Shown here: positions 14,349 through 20,888 of the stretch, one piece after another
Numbering within the stretch: position 1 is the first letter of the stretch
Layout of the letters: each line of letters starts with the position of its first letter
IMG/VR virus record: IMGVR_UViG_3300009104_001449
Location: 1 to 21,128 of that record
Length of the DNA stretch: 21,128 bases
Source of the DNA: a virus
Direction: 5' to 3' (one strand)
Notes under the pieces: model-generated
Database searches by the model: none
The model's input: the letters and a program-made list of their open reading frames with translations, nothing else
Told to the model about the DNA's origin: nothing
Made by a program: the position numbers and the translations under genes

Positions 14349-14691
14349 TGGATGTAAGTATTGGGATCATCTTCAAGCGGGAATGGATGTTCCATGCCCA
14401 GAGGGTGAACAGTGCTTAGACTTGACATCAAGGATGGGTGGAATAGAGGGGGAAATCTTTAAGAAACTAAAGCCTATAAAGGGGTGGAGACAAATGGGGT
14501 GTATTCATTCCAAACAATTAGACCCCTCAACAGTAATTGAACAAATGTACTGTGAATACTGTAATAAGGAAGATCACCAGATGTGGATGATATATGATTA
14601 TGGTGATGAAACATGGACTATGGGTGGGGAAGAGTGGCTTAATATTTGTGGAACTCCACATCCAACATTTAATAAAGAAATTAGCAGGTAA
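14302..14691 (+). CDS. Cysteine-rich lipoprotein, unknown function
   Basis: The 129-residue protein has a clear type II signal peptide (MKR, hydrophobic core, lipobox LLSGC with C18). The mature region contains seven cysteines, among them PCPEGEQC and YCEYCN, so disulfides or metal binding in the periplasm are likely. AAAGG lies just upstream of the ATG. Nothing in it points to a named family. It overlaps the small membrane gene before it and is followed by a periplasmic-facing membrane protein. Confidence 0.78.
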   Translation: MKRVFLNAILVSLLLSGCKYWDHLQAGMDVPCPEGEQCLDLTSRMGGIEGEIFKKLKPIKGWRQMGCIHSKQLDPSTVIEQMYCEYCNKEDHQMWMIYDYGDETWTMGGEEWLNICGTPHPTFNKEISR

Positions 14692-14709
14692 ACCTTAAAG
14701 GAGAAGGTC

Positions 14710-15318
14710 ATGGAAGAGTCAACAGATAAGTGGTTGTATCGTTTTCAATGGATTGTTGTTGGTATAGTTCTGGTGGTTATATTATTTTATGCATCTTCTT
14801 CTCAGGGGGCGGATAACGAATCAGTACAAGAGCCTAAGGAGATTAAACCTTATATAAGACAAGAGATGACTGATGAGTGGTCATCACAAATTATATACGA
14901 CACTATGATTGGGTGTTACGAAGGTACTCTAAGATGGATACTTATATCTAATCCAGGGCTTATAGGAGTTAGACCAGGCCCACAGGCACAGAGACAAATG
15001 TTAGAACATTGTTTTTGTGTTTTAGATAAGATTAGAAAAAAGCATACTTTTCCAGATTATCTTGAACAATTACCCAATACTGCCTGGTTAGGACAACTTT
15101 ATATGAGTCAGGCATTAGCATGTGTAGATGAACATAAAACTTTACCGAAATTTTTTACAACCGATACTATTAAGGTTGTACCAAAAGATAATGAAACAAC
15201 AACAGAAGATAATGAATTAGATGTGAAAAAAGAAGAGTCAGAGGATTCACAAGAACAGCTACCAAGCGAAGAATCGATAGAATCTAAAGTAGACTCTAAA
15301 ACAATTTTTCAAGGATAA
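14710..15318 (+). CDS. Membrane-anchored periplasmic protein, unknown function
   Basis: The 202-residue product has a short cytoplasmic N-terminus, one transmembrane helix (about 14-29), a globular helical region with four cysteines (C69, C101, C103, C138) and an acidic, Glu/Ser-rich low-complexity tail from about 155. The cysteines could form disulfides in the periplasm. A strong ribosome site (AAAGGAGA) precedes the start. The gene lies 2 bases before the HtrA-like protease, suggesting joint expression. No family is recognised. Confidence 0.75.
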   Translation: MEESTDKWLYRFQWIVVGIVLVVILFYASSSQGADNESVQEPKEIKPYIRQEMTDEWSSQIIYDTMIGCYEGTLRWILISNPGLIGVRPGPQAQRQMLEHCFCVLDKIRKKHTFPDYLEQLPNTAWLGQLYMSQALACVDEHKTLPKFFTTDTIKVVPKDNETTTEDNELDVKKEESEDSQEQLPSEESIESKVDSKTIFQG

Positions 15319-15320
15319 AC

Positions 15321-16442
15321 ATGAAAAATATCAAATTTTATAGTTTGATATGTTTTTTTACATTATTCGTTTTTTCACTTAACATATCAGCACAACCAGC
15401 AGATAATGAACTGATTGTTGCTAAGGATGTTGTAAAATTTCAATCTGTTATCAAAAGGGTTAAAAAGTCAGTAGTACTACTGTCTATGAACCCTAATGCT
15501 AATCCAGATACAGACCCAACCAAGTCAGGCCTTTGTTCTGGTGTAGTTATTAATGAGATTGGACACGTTCTTACGAATTATCATTGTGTACATAAACAAA
15601 ATTATCTTAGATTATTTTATTATGATGAAGATGATTGGCAAACTTATGAGGTAAAGACGATTGGTATAGACCCACTCGCAGATTTAGCTCTACTTGAGGT
15701 TACAGATAAAGAAGAACCTATCCCATACCTTGAGTTTTCAGATGAAGAACCAGAAGAAGGACAAGAAGTTTTCGCATTAGGGCACCCTATGGGTATGGCC
15801 TGGACTATAACAAAAGGAATTATTTCCAGTACTGAAAGATATGCAAGACATCCCTTTATTAAAGCACTTCAAACTGATGCCGCTATAAATAAAGGAAACT
15901 CTGGCGGTCCTCTCATGAATATGCGGGGTGAGATTGTAGGAATTAATGCATTAATTGTTTCTAGAATTTCTGAAAATGCGGGAGTTGGATTAGCGATTAG
16001 GGGTGATATTGTGGAAACCTCTGTAAAAACTATGTTATCTTCTGGAAAAGTTGATAGACCAGCTATTGGTATTATGATTATGCCTCTGCTTAGTTCAAAA
16101 CAGAGAGATGCTATATTAAAAGAATTTCCTAAACTCAAATCAGAATTTGTTCCTAATACGTTTGGGATATTTGTAAGACCATCAGACGATTTACCGAATG
16201 GTTTGAAAAAATATGATACTATTATCGCAATCAATGATGAAATGATTAATAGCAGTTTACAATTTTCAGATGAAATATATAAGTATGGCATAGGTGAGAT
16301 GATTACCCTGACAGTTGTACGAAAAAGAAGATTTTTGAAAGTGGATGTTCCATTGAAAGTCTTTACTGTAGATACAAAATTATTGTATCCAGAACAGAGT
16401 ATGCCATCATTAACTCCAAAACGATTGCCGAGGAAACCATAA
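15321..16442 (+). CDS. Periplasmic HtrA/DegP-like serine protease
   Basis: The 373-residue protein starts with a signal peptide (cleavage near NISAQ). A trypsin-fold protease domain follows with catalytic H88 (LTNYHCV), D121 (DPLADLALL) and S194 (GNSGGP), all in the HtrA context (ALGHPMG, TKGIIS, QTDAAINKGNSGGP, VGLAI). One PDZ-like domain follows (about 245-350). HtrA proteases degrade or refold damaged envelope proteins. A phage copy could guard the phage's own envelope proteins or process host ones. The triad is complete, so an active enzyme is likely. Confidence 0.92.
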   Translation: MKNIKFYSLICFFTLFVFSLNISAQPADNELIVAKDVVKFQSVIKRVKKSVVLLSMNPNANPDTDPTKSGLCSGVVINEIGHVLTNYHCVHKQNYLRLFYYDEDDWQTYEVKTIGIDPLADLALLEVTDKEEPIPYLEFSDEEPEEGQEVFALGHPMGMAWTITKGIISSTERYARHPFIKALQTDAAINKGNSGGPLMNMRGEIVGINALIVSRISENAGVGLAIRGDIVETSVKTMLSSGKVDRPAIGIMIMPLLSSKQRDAILKEFPKLKSEFVPNTFGIFVRPSDDLPNGLKKYDTIIAINDEMINSSLQFSDEIYKYGIGEMITLTVVRKRRFLKVDVPLKVFTVDTKLLYPEQSMPSLTPKRLPRKP

Positions 16443-16443
16443 T

Positions 16444-16959
16444 ATGGATGAAAAAAGTTTTCAAGAAATGAGAAAAGGGTTAGAAATTCAGTTTAAATAT
16501 ATACTGTATCGAAGACCAGGCTTTAAATTTTATCATTCTATTGGAAACTGGAATTTTTTTCAAAGATTCAAATCTGATGATGGAAAAATAGATTTCGGCG
16601 TCCTTCATGTCTATTGGGATAAGGACGCTGAAAACATGATTGACTATATTGATAAAGATGGAAATGTTAGACCCCATAGTAAGAAGGGAGACTGGCGACA
16701 TCGTTGGCTTAATCATGAAGATGGATATCCAGTTGTAGCTCCTTTTGGAAATTGTCCTATATCTGAGGAGGGGTGGAAGAAAATTTATCAAATACATGCT
16801 GATAAATTAAAAGAATCTTTAGAGAAAAGTGCTACCAAAATAGTTAAAGAACGAATAGAAAATGAACCAAAATCTATGATGGAATTTATAGAAGAAGAAA
16901 TGGAAAAAGATGAAGATAACCAGAACAAAAAGCGTGAGAAGAAGATTTTGTTAAATTAG
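16444..16959 (+). CDS. Hypothetical phage protein
   Basis: The 171-residue protein is soluble with no signal peptide. It has an aromatic-rich first half (YRRPGFKFYHSIGNWNFFQRF, FGVLHVYWDKD) and a strongly charged helical C-terminus (EEEMEKDEDNQNKKREKK). A GAGGAAA ribosome site precedes the ATG, which comes one base after the protease stop. No family or catalytic motif is recognised. Confidence 0.75.
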   Translation: MDEKSFQEMRKGLEIQFKYILYRRPGFKFYHSIGNWNFFQRFKSDDGKIDFGVLHVYWDKDAENMIDYIDKDGNVRPHSKKGDWRHRWLNHEDGYPVVAPFGNCPISEEGWKKIYQIHADKLKESLEKSATKIVKERIENEPKSMMEFIEEEMEKDEDNQNKKREKKILLN

Positions 16960-16972
16960 GAGAGGTACATGG

Positions 16973-17176
16973 ATGTCAATTAAAAAAATAGGAAGTGATG
17001 AAGACTATATATTATATAAAGTTTTATGTGATTATTGTGATCGGGAATATTCTATTACATATGACCTAGCTGATGATGAAGAAGATTCCCCAATAATAGA
17101 ATGTTGTCCCTTTTGTAGTAATCTGATTGAAGAACCCGATGAGAGGTTTCATGACGAAGAAGATAGCTGGGATTGA
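16973..17176 (+). CDS. Small acidic zinc-ribbon protein
   Basis: The 67-residue protein has two cysteine pairs, C19-D-Y-C22 and (C44)C45-P-F-C48, spaced as in a zinc ribbon, with Asp/Glu-rich flanks. Such small zinc ribbons are common in phage genomes and often act as nucleic-acid or protein adaptors. The ribosome site is AGGAGAGG. Its end overlaps the start of the RuvC-like gene by 26 bases. Confidence 0.72.
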   Translation: MSIKKIGSDEDYILYKVLCDYCDREYSITYDLADDEEDSPIIECCPFCSNLIEEPDERFHDEEDSWD

Positions 17177-17720
17177 TTACTCCTTAACTTCACCATCAGT
17201 ATGTGTATGGAAATACAATGATAGACTTTTTGACTTTGATATGTGTGATGTATATTATTTGGAAAATACATCAAGACCCACCGCACATGGGATTTTAAAC
17301 CTACATGGAGAACCCTATCCAGAATGGAAATCAGAAGAAGAGCGACATGATAAACTTTCGGATTGGACAATGAGTATAATTAAGGGATGTGAGGAAATAT
17401 TTATTGAAGGATATGCATTTGCAACCTCTGGTAAATCTCATGTACGTTCTGTTGCTGAGAATACAGGACTCCTTAAACATAAAATGTACAATGTGAAATT
17501 GAATTTTACCTCTGTACCACCGACTGTGATTAAAAAATATGCTACAGGGAAGGGAAATGCTAATAAAGAATTGATGTACGAAGCATTTACCTCAGAATTA
17601 CTTACCCCACCAGACCTCAAAACAAGACTAACACCAAAATCCAAAAACATTAGAAGTCCAGTATCAGACATTGTTGATGCTTATTTTATTGCCAAATACG
17701 GCTGGGAAGAGTTCTTATGA
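17151..17720 (+). CDS. RuvC-like Holliday-junction resolvase
   Basis: The 189-residue protein has the RNase H-like RuvC acidic set: D9 in IAGIDYSLTS, E86 in IFIEGYAF, and a C-terminal D173/D176 in SDIVDAYFIA. It also has the diagnostic PPTVIKKYATGKGNANKELM block, matching RuvC's PxxVKKxxxGxGxAxK. RuvC-type enzymes resolve four-way junctions; in phages they trim branched replicating DNA before packaging. I chose ATG 17151, preceded by GAGAGG, over the upstream ATG at 17127 because family homology starts here. It overlaps the zinc-ribbon gene. Confidence 0.85.
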   Translation: MTKKIAGIDYSLTSPSVCVWKYNDRLFDFDMCDVYYLENTSRPTAHGILNLHGEPYPEWKSEEERHDKLSDWTMSIIKGCEEIFIEGYAFATSGKSHVRSVAENTGLLKHKMYNVKLNFTSVPPTVIKKYATGKGNANKELMYEAFTSELLTPPDLKTRLTPKSKNIRSPVSDIVDAYFIAKYGWEEFL

Positions 17721-17962
17721 CGCCTGAAGAGAAAATAAGACAACAGAAAAGAGAATGGTATTACAGGAATAGGGATAAGGTTTTAGAACAACAGAAGAAT
17801 AGTGTGAGGAAAAAGGAATCACAGAAAACGTGGTATAGTAACAATAAGGAAAGTTGTATAGAACGGGCCAAGGTGTGGAATCGTGAAAATGAAGGAGCAC
17901 GGAAGCTCATTATTGACAGATATATTAAACGAAAGGACCGAATATGGGGCAACAAACAGTAG
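17717..17962 (+). CDS. Small basic phage protein, helical
   Basis: The 81-residue protein is rich in Lys/Arg/Gln/Trp with repeated short helical units (EWYYRNRDKVLEQQ, TWYSNNKESCIERAKVW, NREN). The units resemble the YxxNxxxhxxxxxxY repeats found ahead of HNH domains in phage endonucleases, but no HNH motif is present. It may be a stand-alone DNA-binding fragment. The start overlaps the RuvC-like stop (ATGA). Confidence 0.68.
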   Translation: MTPEEKIRQQKREWYYRNRDKVLEQQKNSVRKKESQKTWYSNNKESCIERAKVWNRENEGARKLIIDRYIKRKDRIWGNKQ

Positions 17963-18144
17963 AGGGAATAGGACTCAAAGCTGAAGAAATGAAAACAAGG
18001 ATTCTAAATTATTTGGAATACTTGTCTGAAAAAGACTTACAGGAAATTTCTGTGGAGATGTACAATTTATCAAAACGCAGAAGGGATGTTAGAATTAAGA
18101 AAGAGTACAATGAAAAACGAGAAAGAGAGTCAAGTGCCAACTAA
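17944..18144 (+). CDS. Small charged helical protein
   Basis: The 66-residue product is predicted helical, with a heptad-like centre (MKTRILNYLEYLSEKDLQEI) and a basic C-terminus. AAAGGA lies 7 bases before the ATG. It overlaps both neighbours in other frames (19 bases upstream and 35 downstream), typical of phage packing. No family is recognised. Confidence 0.6.
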   Translation: MGQQTVEGIGLKAEEMKTRILNYLEYLSEKDLQEISVEMYNLSKRRRDVRIKKEYNEKRERESSAN

Positions 18145-18328
18145 TAGATATGCAGGTCTTCCTGACACTCATTATCCAGCTGTTCATGGTCAAATAACTG
18201 AAAGAATAGATGCATTACAACAAGCCATTGATTCTGTCAGAGAATCGATGGAAAGTCAAATAAAACTTCTAGAACAACAAAAAGCAGAAGCTTTACAGGA
18301 TTTAGAGTTTATTAAATCGGGGATGTAA
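18110..18328 (+). CDS. Small coiled-coil phage protein
   Basis: The 72-residue protein starts at ATG 18110 (GAAAGAG upstream), not at the earlier in-frame ATG 18086, which lacks a ribosome site. After a short N-terminal segment (NRYAGLPDTHYPAVHGQ) it forms a long amphipathic helix of coiled-coil type (ITERIDALQQAIDSVRES and onward). Function unknown. The stop overlaps the next ATG by one base. Confidence 0.65.
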   Translation: MKNEKESQVPTNRYAGLPDTHYPAVHGQITERIDALQQAIDSVRESMESQIKLLEQQKAEALQDLEFIKSGM

Positions 18329-18621
18329 TGAGTTATTCACGTTGGATAAATTCAGAATTTTATACATTCTGGTCGGGTAGTAGTGCATCAAAAAGAGAAG
18401 ATGAACAATTTTGTTGTATGTTTTCTCTTGAAAGTGCACCTCATTTTTGTTATAATGAAGTTAAAGACATGATAAAGAATCCAGATTTACTACGACACAA
18501 AATTACAGGTGATTTACTTCCAAACCATATTGAAGAATTACTTGGATATATGAAAGCATTCGTAAAAGATGTTGACTTAAAGTATGAAAGAAAATTGATA
18601 AACATAAGAGGTGGTATGTAA
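18328..18621 (+). CDS. Hypothetical phage protein (MSYSRW family-like)
   Basis: The 97-residue protein starts MSYSRWINSEFYTFW and contains EDEQFCCMFSLE with a helical C-terminal half. I have a general impression that proteins with this start occur in T4-like phage genomes, but I cannot name a family. The start overlaps the upstream stop and its stop overlaps the next ATG (TAATG). Confidence 0.7.
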   Translation: MSYSRWINSEFYTFWSGSSASKREDEQFCCMFSLESAPHFCYNEVKDMIKNPDLLRHKITGDLLPNHIEELLGYMKAFVKDVDLKYERKLINIRGGM

Positions 18622-18749
18622 TGAGATATTTTATTGGAACAATGATGTTATATTGGATAGGTACACTTGGAGGAAATATTTTATTGTCAGCTCTTTTGAT
18701 AGGCCTTGCTTATGGTTTTATAGATTCTATAAGAGGAAGAATAAGATGA
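18621..18749 (+). CDS. 42-residue membrane peptide
   Basis: ATG 18621 overlaps the upstream TAA and opens 42 codons that are mostly hydrophobic (GTLGGNILLSALLIGLAYGF), with a basic C-terminus (RGRIR). Its TGA overlaps the ATG at 18746 (ATGA). Perfect nesting between two coupled genes supports it over the competing longer frame from 18611, whose first 45 codons look unlike protein. Function unknown. Confidence 0.6.
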   Translation: MRYFIGTMMLYWIGTLGGNILLSALLIGLAYGFIDSIRGRIR

Positions 18750-18952
18750 ATATCTGGGTAGAATATTTTAGATACGAAGATAGTAAGAAGAATACTTGGG
18801 CTCAAATAAGAGAAAATGCTAAATGGAATCCACCTGACCCAGATAAAGTTACAAAAAGATTTTGTCAAACGAGGGAAGATGCTCAAATATTCGCTAAAAG
18901 TATACAAGAACAAGGATACCACGCAACGATCAAAACTGACGGACATTTTTAA
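18746..18952 (+). CDS. Small phage protein, unknown function
   Basis: The 68-residue protein begins MNIWVEYFRY and contains a KRFCQTREDAQIFAKSIQEQGYHATIKT segment with a strand-helix-strand feel. AGAGGAAGA lies upstream of the ATG. The same frame is open back to 18611, but the start at 18746 has the ribosome site and the ATGA overlap. No family is recognised. Confidence 0.7.
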   Translation: MNIWVEYFRYEDSKKNTWAQIRENAKWNPPDPDKVTKRFCQTREDAQIFAKSIQEQGYHATIKTDGHF

Positions 18953-18955
18953 CTT

Positions 18956-19405
18956 ATGGAATTATTTCAAAAAATAGATTTCACATCTCATTCTGGACTA
19001 GACTTGAAATGGAAAATAGAAATGGATGCACTCTCTCATAAAGAGTGGGAGTGTATAGCACAAATGATTATAGAACTGTCACATCCATTTAGAGAAGCAG
19101 TTGGAATTCCTAGAGGTGGTAATATATTAGGTAAGTTATTAAATCTACATGGAACAGGAAAAAGAGAAGACCCAATATGTATTGTTGATGATGTTCTTAC
19201 TACTGGTGGTTCAATGAACGAATTCAAAAGGAAAAGACATTGGAGAAATCCTACTAATTACATAGGATGGGTAGTATTTGCAAGAGCGAAGTGTCCAGAT
19301 TGGGTAACTGCTCTTTTTCAAATGCCGTTTTCTATAGATAGTATAGACTATGACATGACGCATTATGCTAAGGAGTATGAAGATTATGGTGATGGAGCTT
19401 ATTAA
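18956..19405 (+). CDS. Type I phosphoribosyltransferase-like protein
   Basis: The 149-residue protein carries the PRPP-binding motif CIVDDVLTTGGSM (75-87) and the preceding AVGIPRGGNIL loop typical of the orotate/xanthine type I PRTase fold. The hood region that sets base specificity is too divergent to assign. A nucleotide-salvage or regulatory role fits the phage's investment in dNTP supply. The stop overlaps the next ATG (TTAATGG). Confidence 0.8.
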   Translation: MELFQKIDFTSHSGLDLKWKIEMDALSHKEWECIAQMIIELSHPFREAVGIPRGGNILGKLLNLHGTGKREDPICIVDDVLTTGGSMNEFKRKRHWRNPTNYIGWVVFARAKCPDWVTALFQMPFSIDSIDYDMTHYAKEYEDYGDGAY

Positions 19406-19812
19406 TGGCATCACATAGACCTTCACCACCAGCACCATGGCCAATATTAAGAATAACCGAAAAGGCAAGTGAAGTATTTTTAGAGTCATTAGAAGCTGAA
19501 GGATTAGACCCAGAGAAAACCTACTTACGAATAGGAGCAGAGCCTGGAGGTTGTTCTGGATGGAAATTTACACTTGGAACTGAGGATACGATAGACCCAA
19601 CAGATTCGTTATTTGATGCCCATAACGTACAAATGGTTATTGATACAGAGCAACTTGAATCTGTTATAGGTTCATTGGAAGTAGACTATGTAACTGACAA
19701 TTTGGTTGAACAGGGATTTATATTTAATAGATTAGGAACTGGTGAGAAGTGTGGATGTGGAGAGTCTTTTGTACCATTAGGGTCTAATAAACCTCTTGGT
19801 TGGGACCATTGA
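19405..19812 (+). CDS. A-type Fe-S cluster carrier (IscA/ErpA/HesB-like)
   Basis: The 135-residue protein has the three A-type cluster ligands, C50 (EPGGCSGWKF) and C116-G-C118 (EKCGCGESF), plus the ITEKA start and the LEVDYVTD-type block of the HesB family. These proteins deliver Fe-S clusters to apo-enzymes. As a phage gene it could maintain host Fe-S proteins during infection. The Pro-rich N-terminal extension and GSNKPLGWDH tail are extra. Confidence 0.92.
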   Translation: MASHRPSPPAPWPILRITEKASEVFLESLEAEGLDPEKTYLRIGAEPGGCSGWKFTLGTEDTIDPTDSLFDAHNVQMVIDTEQLESVIGSLEVDYVTDNLVEQGFIFNRLGTGEKCGCGESFVPLGSNKPLGWDH

Positions 19813-19952
19813 ATATTAGAGTATACATTAAGGGAGAACTTTACGCCAAGGGTACGAATATGAAAAAGATTCTCAATTTTGTTGGTCAGAAGTTCAAAGA
19901 AGGACATACAGATATTATTATTTCAGGTGGTAAAATAGGATCTTGGAGATAA
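19809..19952 (+). CDS. Candidate 47-residue protein with TTG start
   Basis: A TTG at 19809 overlaps the Fe-S carrier stop (TTGA). The frame reads MNIRVYIKGELYAKG, then NMKKILNFVGQKFKEGH and DIIISGGKIGSWR, a believable beta-alpha-beta small phage protein. An alternative ATG at 19860 with AAGGG upstream would give only 30 residues. The frame ends 2 bases before the speD ATG. Without it, bases 19813-19954 hold no gene. Confidence 0.5.
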   Translation: MNIRVYIKGELYAKGTNMKKILNFVGQKFKEGHTDIIISGGKIGSWR

Positions 19953-19954
19953 TA

Positions 19955-20347
19955 ATGCCAGAACACAAACACATAGTTATTAGAGCAAAAGTACTTGAAC
20001 CAATAACCTCAGAAAAAGTACTCAAGAAGTGGCTCAAAGATTTGACAAAAATAATAAAGATGAAAATCATTAAAGGGCCATATGCCTCGTATGTGACTAA
20101 GGATGGTAATCGAGGAATAACAGGAATAGTGATGATTGAAACAAGTCACATCGCTATTCATATTTGGGATGAAGAATCTCCCGCGTTGGTTCAATGTGAT
20201 GTATATTCCTGTGCTGAATTTCAGCGAGGTGAAGTGATAATGCATTTAGGTTCAATGAAACCTAAAATGATAGAGTACATGATGATGGATAGATCTAAAG
20301 AAATATCCTGTGAATCAGTACAAACACACTTTCACACTCAAACATAG
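19955..20347 (+). CDS. speD: S-adenosylmethionine decarboxylase-like protein (SpeD family)
   Basis: The 130-residue pyruvoyl-enzyme family member shows the core TSHIAIHIWDE with S64 (self-cleaving pyruvoyl precursor), H69 and C86 (VYSC), matching the Ser/His/Cys trio of bacterial SpeD. AdoMet decarboxylase makes the aminopropyl donor for spermidine; marine T4-like cyanophages also carry speD. The residue before S64 is Thr instead of the usual Glu, and two residues are added before C86. Some SpeD relatives decarboxylate ornithine or arginine instead, so the substrate is not settled. ATG 19955 with GGAGAT upstream is preferred over the TTG at 19943. Confidence 0.88.
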   Translation: MPEHKHIVIRAKVLEPITSEKVLKKWLKDLTKIIKMKIIKGPYASYVTKDGNRGITGIVMIETSHIAIHIWDEESPALVQCDVYSCAEFQRGEVIMHLGSMKPKMIEYMMMDRSKEISCESVQTHFHTQT

Positions 20348-20353
20348 GATAAT

Positions 20354-20593
20354 ATGTATTTAATAAGATATTGTGGTCAATGAAACTATAGACCACAGGC
20401 CGAAAGTCTTTCGGCTGCAATAAACAATAGTTTACTAGATACTTGCGAAATAGAAGAAGGTAAAACAGGTCAGTTTGAAGTATTTCGTAGTGGAGACTCA
20501 TTCTTAAAGGGTGGTCATGGAACATTCTTTACTATAGAAGATGTAAAAGAAAAGTTGAAAGGTATAGAAAATGCACATGAACAAGATTATTAA
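20354..20593 (+). CDS. selW-like: SelW-like (Rdx-family) selenoprotein with in-frame UGA selenocysteine codon
   Basis: Reading the TGA at 20381-20383 as selenocysteine gives 79 residues. The start is MYLIRYCGQ-U-NYRPQAESL, followed by TGQFEVFRSG, a GGHGTFF segment and EDVKEKLKGI. This is the thioredoxin-like Rdx fold of SelW/SelT/SelH: beta1, C-x-x-U (C7, U10), helix with Tyr-x-Pro-x-Ala, G-x-TG-x-FEV strand, G-x-F and a final helix. The downstream hairpin is a fitting bacterial SECIS. The downstream frame is open to the TAA at 20591 and overlaps the holin gene by 23 bases. AGGAT precedes the ATG. Without recoding only a 9-residue peptide would be made. SelW proteins are thiol/selenol redox proteins; the partner is unknown. 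Confidence 0.92.
20381..20416 (+). promoter_or_regulatory. Selenocysteine UGA codon plus bacterial-type SECIS hairpin
   Basis: After the TGA (20381-20383) and a 15-base spacer comes a perfect 7-bp stem, GCCGAAA (20399-20405) with TTTCGGC (20409-20415), and loop GTC. A G-U pair (20398/20416) can extend it. With the inner A-T pair opened the loop is AGTCT, much like the GGUCU part of the E. coli fdhF loop. A G at the first or second loop position and 21-22 bases between UGA and loop meet the known bacterial SECIS rules. It lacks a T-run, so it is not a terminator. Confidence 0.88.
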
Positions 20594-20888
20594 CAGACAT
20601 TGGAGGGATTGGGCAGGATTAGTTTATCTATTCATTTGCCTGATAGATTTTTTTGTTGCTCCTTTGGTATGGAATCTTAAAATGGAAGCTTATTGTTATG
20701 ATATAAAGATGACAGCACTTGAAAAGGGTTTGAACAGCAGTGAATGTGATATTACTAGATGGACTCCTCTAACACTAGGAGCCGGAGCAATGTTTCACTT
20801 ATCATTCGGAGCCATACTAGGTGCAACTGCTTGGAAGAAAAAAGAAGAACTGGAAGCTCATCATAATAATAAGTCTGATACTGCTTAG
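20571..20888 (+). CDS. Putative phage holin
   Basis: The 105-residue protein has a charged start (NKIINRHWRDW), a transmembrane helix (about 15-33) and a second helix (about 66-86). The block WTPLTLGAGAMFHLSFGAILG then leads into AWKKKEE and a charged tail. The block resembles holins of marine and other myoviruses as I know them, but the family name is not certain. AAAGG sits 8 bases before ATG 20571, inside the selW-like gene. A lipoprotein frame overlaps its 3' end, suggesting a lysis cassette. Confidence 0.72.
   Translation: MHMNKIINRHWRDWAGLVYLFICLIDFFVAPLVWNLKMEAYCYDIKMTALEKGLNSSECDITRWTPLTLGAGAMFHLSFGAILGATAWKKKEELEAHHNNKSDTA

Noticed and set aside
15884-15891. TATAAATA, identical to the T4 late-promoter box
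   Set aside because: It sits inside the HtrA-like protease next to the catalytic serine codons and is explained by the conserved Ala-Ile-Asn-Lys sequence; no gene start follows nearby.
18611-18745. Long N-terminal extension of the 18746 gene
   Set aside because: The extension reads as an unlikely, Trp/Tyr/Cys-rich mix; a better 42-residue membrane gene at 18621 and a ribosome site at 18746 fit the overlap pattern.
20398-20416. Hairpin as rho-independent terminator
   Set aside because: No T-run follows, and it lies inside a coding frame at SECIS distance from the UGA.
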